64,000 nt of DNA from Pigmentiphaga aceris (lineage in GTDB: Bacteria; Pseudomonadota; Gammaproteobacteria; Burkholderiales; Burkholderiaceae_B): contig NZ_CP043046.1 in the NCBI RefSeq assembly GCF_008119665.1, positions 3,596,001 through 3,660,000 on the forward strand, read 5' to 3'. Below the pieces are notes generated by a model. That model was given only the letters and a program-made list of their open reading frames with translations, was not told the origin of the DNA and made no database searches. Within the stretch, counting starts at the first letter, position 1. Every line of letters starts with the position of its first letter. The position numbers were made by a program, and so were the translations under genes. Positions 8,593-15,907 of the stretch are shown here, piece after piece.

Positions 8593-9578
8593 ACAAGCAA
8601 GTTCTCGGCTATGTGGCCCTGGCGGCCGGGGTCGCGGTCCTGCCCCTTCTTGGCGTCTATCCGATCTTCATCATGAAGGTCATGTGCTATGCCTTGTTCG
8701 CGTGCGCGTTCAACCTGCTGATTGGCTACACCGGCCTGCTGTCATTCGGTCACGCAGCCTTCCTGGGCGGCGCTGCCTATGCCACGGGTCATGCGATCAA
8801 AGTGTGGGGCATGCCGACGGAAATCGGCATTCTGTACGGCGTGGCGGTGGCAGCAGCGCTGGGCTTCGTGATGGGCAAGCTGGCCATCAAGCGCAGCGGC
8901 ATCTACTTCACGATGATTACGCTGGCACTTGCGCAGATGCTGTTCTTCTTCTTCCTGCAGGCGCGGTTCACAGGTGGCGAAGACGGACTGCAAGGCGTGC
9001 CGCGCGGCACCCTGCTGGGCTTCATCGACCTGAAAAGCGATATCAACCTGTATTACGTGGTGCTGGGCATTTTCCTGCTTGGCTTCTTCATCATCTACCG
9101 CGCGGTGCACTCGCCTTTCGGTCAGGTCTTGAAGGCCATTCGTGAAAACGAACCGCGTGCTGTGTCGCTGGGTTATGACGTAGAGCACTTCAAGCTGCTG
9201 GCGCTCGTGCTGTCTGCTGCAATCGCCGGCCTGGCGGGTTCGGCCAAGACCTTGGTCTTCGTGTCTGCCACGCTGACGGACGCCACCTGGCAGATGTCGG
9301 GCCTGGTGGTGCTGATGACACTGGTGGGCGGACTGGGCACGATGCTTGGCCCGATCGTTGGCGCACTGATCATCATCACGCTGGAAAACAAGGTGGGCGA
9401 ATTCGGCCGTACCTTGGCACAGTGGACCGGCATCGACTGGTTCCAGGGCCTGGGCGAATCGGTGACCATCGTCACTGGCCTGATCTTCGTGGTCTGCGTG
9501 CTGGCCTTCCGACGTGGTCTGGTGGGTGAGTTCATTGCCTTCGTGAACCGCCGCAAGGAAGCACGGGCGAACGTTTAA
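8589..9578 (+). CDS. livM: ABC transporter permease LivM
   Basis: A 329-residue permease partner of LivH. It has multiple hydrophobic helices and the LivM family motifs NLLIGYTGLLSFGHAAFLGG near residue 43 and AIRENEPRAVSLGYD near residue 180. It closes the transporter operon; a 25-residue ORF and then a strong terminator follow. The start ATG overlaps the livH stop (ATGA). Confidence 0.92.
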   Translation: MNKQVLGYVALAAGVAVLPLLGVYPIFIMKVMCYALFACAFNLLIGYTGLLSFGHAAFLGGAAYATGHAIKVWGMPTEIGILYGVAVAAALGFVMGKLAIKRSGIYFTMITLALAQMLFFFFLQARFTGGEDGLQGVPRGTLLGFIDLKSDINLYYVVLGIFLLGFFIIYRAVHSPFGQVLKAIRENEPRAVSLGYDVEHFKLLALVLSAAIAGLAGSAKTLVFVSATLTDATWQMSGLVVLMTLVGGLGTMLGPIVGALIIITLENKVGEFGRTLAQWTGIDWFQGLGESVTIVTGLIFVVCVLAFRRGLVGEFIAFVNRRKEARANV

Positions 9579-9719
9579 GGTGATTGCAAGGTATTGGTAA
9601 GGGCCAAGGGGCGGCAGGTGGTGGGTACGTGGTGAATATGTGGTGGATACATGGCAGATGCACATTGGGCACATATTCTGCTGATGCGTATCCACCACCA
9701 CTCTACCCGGATCACTGCC

Positions 9720-9797
9720 ATGAAATTGGTCATCCTCTGGCTCCTTGGCGTTCCCCTCAGCCTATTGATCGTGCTCAAGCTGATCGGGGTTTTCTGA
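9720..9797 (+). CDS. Possible 25-residue hydrophobic peptide
   Basis: The frame reads ATG AAA TTG GTC to TTC TGA and encodes a single predicted membrane helix with a Lys after Met and one internal Pro and Lys (MKLVILWLLGVPLSLLIVLK then LIGVF). It is below normal gene-finder thresholds. It lies between livM and a strong terminator, so it would be transcribed. I see no clear Shine-Dalgarno sequence. Small one-helix peptides of this kind are often real in proteobacteria, but nothing here proves translation. Confidence 0.4.
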   Translation: MKLVILWLLGVPLSLLIVLKLIGVF

Positions 9798-9855
9798 AGT
9801 CGGGTGTTGGTCCAACCGACTTTGCCAGTCAAACGCATTGACACCTACGTTCGAG

Positions 9856-9885
9856 AAAGCGCCCTGCATGCGGGGCGCTTTTTTT
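9856..9885 (+). terminator. Rho-independent terminator of the liv operon
   Basis: AAAGCGCCC (9856-9864) pairs perfectly with GGGCGCTTT (9873-9881), loop of 8, and the T-run continues to 9885. This is a textbook intrinsic terminator. The remainder of the gap 9886-10029 holds a degenerate ATATGG-rich stretch and no gene. Confidence 0.9.
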
Positions 9886-10029
9886 CGTCTTGTGGTTTTG
9901 CGCTGCCTGGGCGGACGGCTTCGTATCAAGGCAGGAGTATCAAGCCAGTAGTACCAGGATATGGGCGCAAAATATGGATATGGAAAATATGGCGTTTTCT
10001 TCCCCAGCCCCAGCCCTGATAATTTCCCC

Positions 10030-10683
10030 ATGACATCCTCCCCGTCTTCTTTGCCTGGCTCTTCCCCCAGTCCCTTGCCAAACCGGCCGGCATCATCGGC
10101 GCTACGCAATTTCGTCACTGGCTTTGCCGCCCTGCTCGATCGCGCGCCCACAGAAGCCGAGATACTCGAACACGGGGGTGCCTTGCTGCGCGATCTGGTC
10201 GCGCATGACGACTGGCTACCCGACGCGTTCGCGCAGCCTCATCCAACCTATTACCAACAATTTCTGTTGCATGCCGATTCCGCGGAACGCTTCTCTGTCG
10301 TGAGTTTTGTCTGGGGGCCGGGGCAGCGCACGCCGATTCATGACCATACGGTCTGGGGATTGATCGGCATGTTGCGAGGTGCAGAAACCTCGCAGGGCTT
10401 CACGCGTGATGCAGCCGTTCATCTGCACGCCGACGGGCCGCTGATTCGGCTCGACCCTGGCCAGGTGGAAGTCGTGTCGCCCAGCGTGGGAGATATTCAC
10501 CAAGTGGCGAATGTGTTTGCTGACAAGGTGTCGATCAGCATCCACGTCTACGGGGCCAACATTGGTGCCGTGCGGCGCTCGGTGTACGCCGAAGACGGCA
10601 CGCCCAAGGCGTTCATCTCGGGGTATTCGAACACCGTGTTGCCAAACATCTGGGACAGATCCAAGGAGACAGCAGCCTCATGA
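10030..10683 (+). CDS. Cysteine dioxygenase-type thiol dioxygenase
   Basis: A 217-residue cupin of the cysteine dioxygenase family, non-heme iron enzymes that oxidise cysteine (or 3-mercaptopropionate) to the sulfinic acid. Iron ligands are His104 and His106 in TPIHDHTVWG and His157 in DIHQVAN. HVYGANIG near 172 supplies the conserved His/Tyr pair. The first 20 residues are Ser/Pro-rich; the start is uncertain because no good ribosome site is visible at 10030 and an upstream frame opens at 9961. The stop overlaps the next gene by 4 bases, and that gene is a rhodanese, so the pair probably handles sulfur released from thiol oxidation. Confidence 0.85.
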   Translation: MTSSPSSLPGSSPSPLPNRPASSALRNFVTGFAALLDRAPTEAEILEHGGALLRDLVAHDDWLPDAFAQPHPTYYQQFLLHADSAERFSVVSFVWGPGQRTPIHDHTVWGLIGMLRGAETSQGFTRDAAVHLHADGPLIRLDPGQVEVVSPSVGDIHQVANVFADKVSISIHVYGANIGAVRRSVYAEDGTPKAFISGYSNTVLPNIWDRSKETAAS

Positions 10684-12323
10684 GTCATACGGGTACGAAC
10701 GCAAATGCCGCGCAGGCAAGCCAGAACACCAGCCCCTTGCCCTCGCTCGACTACGCAGCCGTTCGCGCCAGCCTGCTGGCCGGCGAGGAAATCGCGCTGA
10801 TCGATGTCCGGGGCGAAGACCCGTTTGCACAGTCGCATCCGCTGTGGGCGGCCAACTTTCCGCTGTCGCGGCTGGAACTGGATGCGTGGTCACGCATTCC
10901 GCGTCGCGACACCAAGATCGTGATCTATGGTGAAGATGCCAGCGGCGATCTGTCTGCGCGCGCTGCAGCGGTGCTGCACAGCCTTGGGTACACGAAGCTG
11001 CACCAGCTGACAGGCGGGCTGGCCGGCTGGATCGCAGCCGGTGGCGAGGTGTTCCGTGACGTGAACGTGCCCAGCAAGTCCTTCGGCGAACTGGTCGAGG
11101 AAACCCGCCATACGCCGTCACTGAGCGCACAAGAGGTCAAGCAACTGATCGATGATCGCGCCAATGTCGTGGTGCTGGATGCGCGGCGTTTCGATGAATA
11201 CCAGACCATGAGCATCCCTGGGGCAACCAGCGTACCGGGTGCGGAACTGGTCTTGCGGGTACGTGCGTTGGCACCTGACCCTACCACCCAGGTGATCGTG
11301 AACTGCGCGGGGCGGACACGCAGCATCATCGGCACTCAGTCCTTGGTAAATGCCGGCATTCCGAACCCCGTGGCTGCCTTGCGCAACGGCACCATCGGCT
11401 GGAAGCTGGCTGGCCAGCAACTGGCGCACGGCGCAGATAGCCGGGCACCGGGTATCGATGCAGAAACGCGGCAATCCGCGCAGGCCGATGCCCGCCGCGT
11501 GGCAGACCGTGCAGGGGTGTGGCGAATCGCTCGCAATGCGCTGTCCACCCTGGTCCAGCCGGACCGCACGCTGTACCGCTTCGATGTGCGCACGCCCGAG
11601 GAATATGCGGCCGGCCACCTGCCCGGCTTTGCGAATGCGCCGGGCGGGCAATTGGTGCAGGAAACCGACCATGTGGCACCGGTGCGCGGCGCGCGCATCG
11701 TGCTTGCCGACGACGACGGAGTACGCGCCGACATGAGCGCCTCGTGGCTGGCGCAAATGGGTTGGGAGGTCTATGTGCTCGATCCTGCATCCACAGACGG
11801 GTTCACGGAAACCGGTCATCCCGATCTGAACGCGCCACCACCCCCCGCAGTGAACACCATCACGGCATCGGAACTGGGTGAATGGCTGCATCAAGCCGGT
11901 GCCGATGATGTCCAGGTGCTGGACGTCACTCCCAGCGCCAACTATGTGAAGGGGCACATCCCTGGCGCATGGTTTGCCGTTCGGGCCGAATTGGCACAGG
12001 CGCTGCAATCCCGCCCACGCCCGCGGCGTTATGTATTCACCTGCGGAACCAGTTTGCTTGCGCGCTTTGCTGCGGCCGATGCCGCACGGCTGACCGATGT
12101 GCCGATCTACGTGCTGGACGGCGGAACCCGTACGTGGGCGGCGGCAGGAAATGCGCTTGAAGCCGGCGAGACTGGCTTGGCCTCGGCACGCACCGACCGT
12201 TATCGACGCCCGTATGAAGGCACGGATGCACCGGCGCAAGCCATGCAGGCTTATCTGGACTGGGAGTTCGGCCTGGTTGCCCAACTGGGGCGCGATGGTA
12301 CGCACGGCTTCCGGGTGGTGTGA
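10680..12323 (+). CDS. Four-domain rhodanese-like sulfurtransferase
   Basis: A 547-residue cytoplasmic protein made of four rhodanese modules at about 22-125, 145-250, 275-375 and 393-495, plus a C-terminal tail. Only modules 2 and 4 keep an active-site cysteine: Cys209 in VNCAGRTR and Cys455 in FTCGTSLL. Modules 1 (IYGEDASGD) and 3 (LADDDGVRA) have acidic or glycine residues instead, so they are probably structural. Such proteins move sulfane sulfur as a persulfide. Translational coupling (ATGA) to the thiol dioxygenase suggests a shared role in cysteine or persulfide metabolism. Confidence 0.88.
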   Translation: MSHTGTNANAAQASQNTSPLPSLDYAAVRASLLAGEEIALIDVRGEDPFAQSHPLWAANFPLSRLELDAWSRIPRRDTKIVIYGEDASGDLSARAAAVLHSLGYTKLHQLTGGLAGWIAAGGEVFRDVNVPSKSFGELVEETRHTPSLSAQEVKQLIDDRANVVVLDARRFDEYQTMSIPGATSVPGAELVLRVRALAPDPTTQVIVNCAGRTRSIIGTQSLVNAGIPNPVAALRNGTIGWKLAGQQLAHGADSRAPGIDAETRQSAQADARRVADRAGVWRIARNALSTLVQPDRTLYRFDVRTPEEYAAGHLPGFANAPGGQLVQETDHVAPVRGARIVLADDDGVRADMSASWLAQMGWEVYVLDPASTDGFTETGHPDLNAPPPPAVNTITASELGEWLHQAGADDVQVLDVTPSANYVKGHIPGAWFAVRAELAQALQSRPRPRRYVFTCGTSLLARFAAADAARLTDVPIYVLDGGTRTWAAAGNALEAGETGLASARTDRYRRPYEGTDAPAQAMQAYLDWEFGLVAQLGRDGTHGFRVV

Positions 12324-12360
12324 TCGCGCGGGTACGTGTGTGGGCTGCGCTGTTTTTAGC

Positions 12361-12402
12361 GCCGCTGTTTGTAGGCCGCTGTTTGTAGGCCGCTGTATTT
12401 GG
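12361..12402. repeat. 14-bp tandem repeat after the rhodanese gene
   Basis: GCCGCTGTTTGTAG occurs twice exactly (12361-12374 and 12375-12388) and a third degenerate copy follows. The surrounding 250-base gap is rich in GGGCTGCGC words and has no gene. A promoter for the next gene must lie near its end. Confidence 0.75.
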
Positions 12403-12578
12403 GCTGCGCCATGTATGGGCTGCACGATGTGCGGGCTGCGCCGCGTGTAAACCTGCGGCGCTAGTGGCCGCAGAACCAGGCCACCGGCGCCTGGTGCGCA
12501 TGACATGCGTCGCCGTGGGCGGTACGATGCGGTCCGCGGTCAGGATGTGTCGTCCACCGCTGTTCCGTTGGTGTTGTG

Positions 12579-13202
12579 ATGCCCGCCTCTGTTCCCGATC
12601 CTGTGTCTGCCGTGCCCACCGGCACTGATCAGACCACGTCTGTCACCCCCACTGCCGCGCCTGCGGTCATGGATGCCGTGGCGCACAAAGCCGCCATGGA
12701 TCGCGCCATGCGTTATCTGGGCTCCTACCCTGCATCCTTGAAAGCCCGCGCGCGGACCATGATCGAACGGGGCGAAGCAGGTCCGTGGCTGGCCAAACGT
12801 TATCCGCAGCGCCATCCGGTGCAGACCGACAAGGCGCTGTTCACCTTCGCCAACGAGATTCGCCAGAATTTCATGCGGCAGGCTCCCTTGTTGAACAAGG
12901 TCTTGTACGACAGCAAGCTGGATGTGATCGCGCACGCACTGGGCCTGCACACCGCCATTTCACGGGTGCAAGGCGGCCGTCTGGTGGCGAAGAAAGAAAT
13001 CCGCATCGCATCGCTGTTCAAGCACATTGCGCCGGAATTTCTGCAGATGATCGTGGTGCACGAATTGGCGCATCTGCGCGAAATGAACCATGACAAGGCG
13101 TTCTACCGCTTGTGCGAAAGCATGCAGCCGGACTACCACCAGGTTGAATTCGACTTGCGCTTGCTGCTGGCACAACGCGAGGCACCCCCACCGATTGGCT
13201 GA
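12579..13202 (+). CDS. YgjP-like zinc metallopeptidase
   Basis: A 207-residue protein with a YgjP/WLM-type metallopeptidase domain. The zinc motif is HELAHLREMNH at 161-171, with ligands His161, His165 and probably His171, and Glu162 as the general base. The N-terminal 40 residues are low-complexity (Thr/Ala/Pro). Members are soluble and their substrates are largely unknown. ATG at 12579 is preferred over the adjacent GTG at 12576. The stop is followed by two 17-base repeats (AGGGACGGATTGA core, from 13202). Confidence 0.85.
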   Translation: MPASVPDPVSAVPTGTDQTTSVTPTAAPAVMDAVAHKAAMDRAMRYLGSYPASLKARARTMIERGEAGPWLAKRYPQRHPVQTDKALFTFANEIRQNFMRQAPLLNKVLYDSKLDVIAHALGLHTAISRVQGGRLVAKKEIRIASLFKHIAPEFLQMIVVHELAHLREMNHDKAFYRLCESMQPDYHQVEFDLRLLLAQREAPPPIG

Positions 13203-13256
13203 GGGACGGATTGACTGTAGGGACGGATTGATCAGGGCCGGAAGGTGTGACCACGT

Positions 13257-13559
13257 TCAGCGCGGAGCGTCCCACAAGGTCGCCTCGGGCACGTGCAATT
13301 CCAACTCAGAGGTCGGTTTGGCAACGCAGGGCAGAATCCACCCCTCGTTGCGCTCTTCGCGCGTAAGCCCTGGCCGTTCGATCCGGTACGCCACACTACC
13401 ACTGCGCAGTTGGCTCATGCAAGCACGACAGGTGCCATTGCGACACGAGGTCGGCAAACGAATGCCTGCAGCACGCGCTGATTCGAACAGGCTGCGATCA
13501 GGATCGGCCTCAAAGCGCCACCCCTGGGGGCTGATCAGTACCGGAAAGGCGTCGGCCAT
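13257..13559 (-). CDS. Plant-type 2Fe-2S ferredoxin
   Basis: A 100-residue ferredoxin with the chloroplast-type cluster motif CRNGTCRAC (Cys39, Cys44, Cys47) and a fourth ligand Cys78 in LPCVAKP. It is an electron carrier. The start is ATG at 13559; the preceding GTG at 13562 is an alternative. It begins 12 bases after the stop of the TSUP permease gene on the same strand, so the two are probably co-transcribed. Its redox partner is not in the window. Confidence 0.9.
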   Translation of the reverse strand: MADAFPVLISPQGWRFEADPDRSLFESARAAGIRLPTSCRNGTCRACMSQLRSGSVAYRIERPGLTREERNEGWILPCVAKPTSELELHVPEATLWDAPR

Positions 13560-13571
13560 CACGCTGCCCGT

Positions 13572-14333
13572 TTAGTTGGCCAGCACACGCGGCAATGAGA
13601 AGACCAGCATCGCCAAGCCAGATGCGCTCAGCAACACCAGCACCAGACGACGAAACGCGGTATCGCTGATGCTGCGATACAGGCGCGTGCCCACCACGCT
13701 GGGAATCAGGACGGCCGGTGCAACGATGGCAAACATCGGCCACATTTCGCGCGAGATTACGCCCGTCAGCAAGTAGCTGATCATCGTCACGCTGAGCATG
13801 GTCAGATTGAAGTTCTGCACCACCGCGCGCTGGCTGTGACGCGGAAACCCGCGCACGGTTGTCCAGAGCGTCGGGATCACTCCGGAAAAACCGCCCAACG
13901 CCGACAAGGCACCACCCATCATGCCGACGACCCCGTCAGCCAGCTTGTTAGGCTGCTTGAGTACCGGGGGTCGTTTGATGAACAGCATGGCCGGGCACCA
14001 GATCAACAACAGCAGCCCCAGACCGAGCTTGAACGCGTCGGCATTGATATTGGGCAGCACGAGCACCCCCAAGGGCACACCGACCAGGCCACCCAGGATG
14101 AACGGCCACAACAAGGGGAATTCGACATTGCGCCGCACGGTGACCGTGGCGAGTATCTGCCCGGTCAATGCACCGAATACGGCCATCGCGGCTGCGATGT
14201 GCGGGTCCAGCACCCATACCCAGAAGGACATGGCCACCAGCCCGAACGCAAAGCCCGACAGGCCCTGCACAAAGCCGGCAACGACGGCACCCAGCACCAC
14301 GATGACAAGAAACGAATTCATGCCGGGCATCAT
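13572..14333 (-). CDS. TSUP (TauE/SafE) family permease
   Basis: A 253-residue inner-membrane protein with about eight hydrophobic segments and the TSUP hallmark GFVQGLSGFAFGLVAMSFW near residue 20. A second repeat-like motif, GALSALGGFSGVIPTLW, lies near 144. The family exports sulfite, sulfoacetate or other small sulfur or organic anions. The substrate here is unknown, though the cysteine dioxygenase/rhodanese pair 1 kb away makes a sulfur anion plausible. Two consecutive ATGs (14333 and 14330) could start it. Confidence 0.85.
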   Translation of the reverse strand: MMPGMNSFLVIVVLGAVVAGFVQGLSGFAFGLVAMSFWVWVLDPHIAAAMAVFGALTGQILATVTVRRNVEFPLLWPFILGGLVGVPLGVLVLPNINADAFKLGLGLLLLIWCPAMLFIKRPPVLKQPNKLADGVVGMMGGALSALGGFSGVIPTLWTTVRGFPRHSQRAVVQNFNLTMLSVTMISYLLTGVISREMWPMFAIVAPAVLIPSVVGTRLYRSISDTAFRRLVLVLLSASGLAMLVFSLPRVLAN

Positions 14334-14498
14334 AGCTGCCAGACGGGCAAGAAGACGCAGATTTATCGGGGTTTATCGTGCTTTCTTGATGTCATCAGCG
14401 TCACAAGCACCGCATTGCGCCACCGCAACGGTTCAATGCCTCATTTAGCCCAACAAGTTGCTTGCTCGACAGCCTTTAATCAGCCGGACAGCAACAAG

Positions 14499-14535
14499 AA
14501 AGCCGGGCTGCCATCACATTGGCAAGCCCGGCTTT
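14499..14535 (-). terminator. Terminator downstream of the Gln-rich RcnB gene
   Basis: AAAGCCGGGCT (14499-14509) pairs with AGCCCGGCTTT (14525-14535), extended by GCC/GGC across a one-base bulge. On the reverse strand the stem is followed by TTTCTTGTT. It lies about 60 bases past the stop of the RcnB-family gene at 14597. Confidence 0.8.
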
Positions 14536-14596
14536 GTTCCTGTCCGGTTGCAGTTTCAGGCCGCAGTCCGGGTTGGCGCACAGAACGACAGTCAGA

Positions 14597-15286
14597 TCAT
14601 TGATTCATCAGAACCTGCACGATCACGCCGGTTGCAACCGCGATCAGCAGATACTCACCACCTGACTGTACCCATTGGTGGCCGCGCGGCGGCTGCTTCA
14701 AGCCGTGACCACGCCAGTCGTCAACAATGTACTGGCGGCCGCGATATTCCGCTGGCAGGCGCTGTCCACGTTCGAAGTGCGGGGGCCGATTGGCCTGCCA
14801 GCGCGGATCGTTGCGGCTTTGCTGCCACTGCTGCTGGCGCTGTTGCAGATCGAACTGACGCTGCTGCTCATAGCTCTGGCGTTGCTGCTGTTCCAGTTGC
14901 TGCCGCTGCTGCTCCATCTGCTGACGCTGCATTTCCTGCTGCTGACGCGCCCGCTCCTGGCGCTGACGCATGTCTTCACGCTGGCGCTGCAGATCTTGCT
15001 GGATGCGTTGCTGGTCTTGTTGCTGACGCTGCTGTTCGAACTGCCGGCGCTGAATGTCCTGCTGCTGGCGCAGCTGCTCGACCTGCATGCGTTGCTGTTG
15101 CAACTGCTGTTGTTGCTGTACTTGCAACTGCCGTTGTTGCTCGACCTGCTGGCGTTGCTGCTCTTGCAGTTGACGCTGCTGTTCTTGCTGCTGGCGTTGC
15201 ATATCCTGCGGACTTTGCGCAAACACGGTCGGACTCGCAACCATGCTGAGCGCCATCAGCGCAGACACCAAAGTCGTGGTTTTCAT
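14597..15286 (-). CDS. Gln-rich RcnB-family periplasmic protein
   Basis: A 229-residue exported protein. MKTTTLVSALMALSMVAS followed by PTVFAQ is a Sec signal peptide, which fixes the start at 15286 rather than 15349. Residues about 25-155 are an extended Gln/Arg/Glu-rich helix, probably a long coiled coil. The last 60 residues (RGQRLPAEYRGRQYIVDDW and RGHQWVQSGGEYLLIAVATG) form the RcnB-type domain known from the periplasmic nickel/cobalt homeostasis protein of E. coli. The neighbouring gene encodes a short paralogue with the same C-terminal domain. No metal pump gene is adjacent, so a metal role is only an inference. Confidence 0.85.
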   Translation of the reverse strand: MKTTTLVSALMALSMVASPTVFAQSPQDMQRQQQEQQRQLQEQQRQQVEQQRQLQVQQQQQLQQQRMQVEQLRQQQDIQRRQFEQQRQQQDQQRIQQDLQRQREDMRQRQERARQQQEMQRQQMEQQRQQLEQQQRQSYEQQRQFDLQQRQQQWQQSRNDPRWQANRPPHFERGQRLPAEYRGRQYIVDDWRGHGLKQPPRGHQWVQSGGEYLLIAVATGVIVQVLMNQ

Positions 15287-15405
15287 GGTGTGTCCTGGAA
15301 AAGTTGATGACGCCATCATGCACGTCGTGGGTAGGCCTATCAGCCGCAAAAATCAGGCCCGCACACAGGGATTACGTGGTTGATACAAATCGGGGCGAAG
15401 ACGCC

Positions 15406-15771
15406 TTAGCGGCTGATCAGCACTTGTGTGATCAAGCCAGTGGCGACGGCAACCAGCAGATAATCGCCGCCGGACTGCACCCAGCGATGACCGCGCGGCG
15501 GGGCTTTCAGGCCATGTGCACGCCAGTTCTCTACCACGTATTGGCGACCGCGGTACCGTTCCGGCAAGTGTTGCCCACGTTGGTAATGGCCTGAACGGGC
15601 GTAATCGCGATCATTGCGACGGTGGCCGTCGTCGTGATCGAAGCGGTCGTGGCCGCGCTGTTGTTGAACCTGGGGCGGCGGGCCGCGACGATCACCTTGG
15701 GCAAACACGGGCGTGCTGGCAGCAAAAGTCAGGGCCAGGGCGAGCGCAATTGCTTTGGTCTTGGTTTTCAT
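15406..15771 (-). CDS. Short RcnB-family periplasmic protein
   Basis: A 121-residue exported protein with signal peptide MKTKTKAIALALALTFAAS, cut near FAQ. A His/Asp/Arg-rich linker (HDRFDHDDGHRRNDRDY) could bind metal. The C-terminal RcnB domain (RGQHLPERYRGRQYVVENW and GHRWVQSGGDYLLVAVATG) is nearly the same as in the downstream gene, so the two are tandem duplicates that differ in the middle region: Gln-rich coil versus His/Asp-rich linker. Gene order suggests transcription from this gene towards 14597. Confidence 0.87.
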   Translation of the reverse strand: MKTKTKAIALALALTFAASTPVFAQGDRRGPPPQVQQQRGHDRFDHDDGHRRNDRDYARSGHYQRGQHLPERYRGRQYVVENWRAHGLKAPPRGHRWVQSGGDYLLVAVATGLITQVLISR

Positions 15772-15907
15772 GGTGGGTGTCCTTCAGGGTGTTGGTGAAC
15801 ACATCATGCATAAACCACCCGCAACAATCGCTAAAAAATTCGCTCGAATACCGTGATTACCCTGCGGACACATCTTCTGCGCGATTGCACCGCATTTCTT
15901 GCACTTT

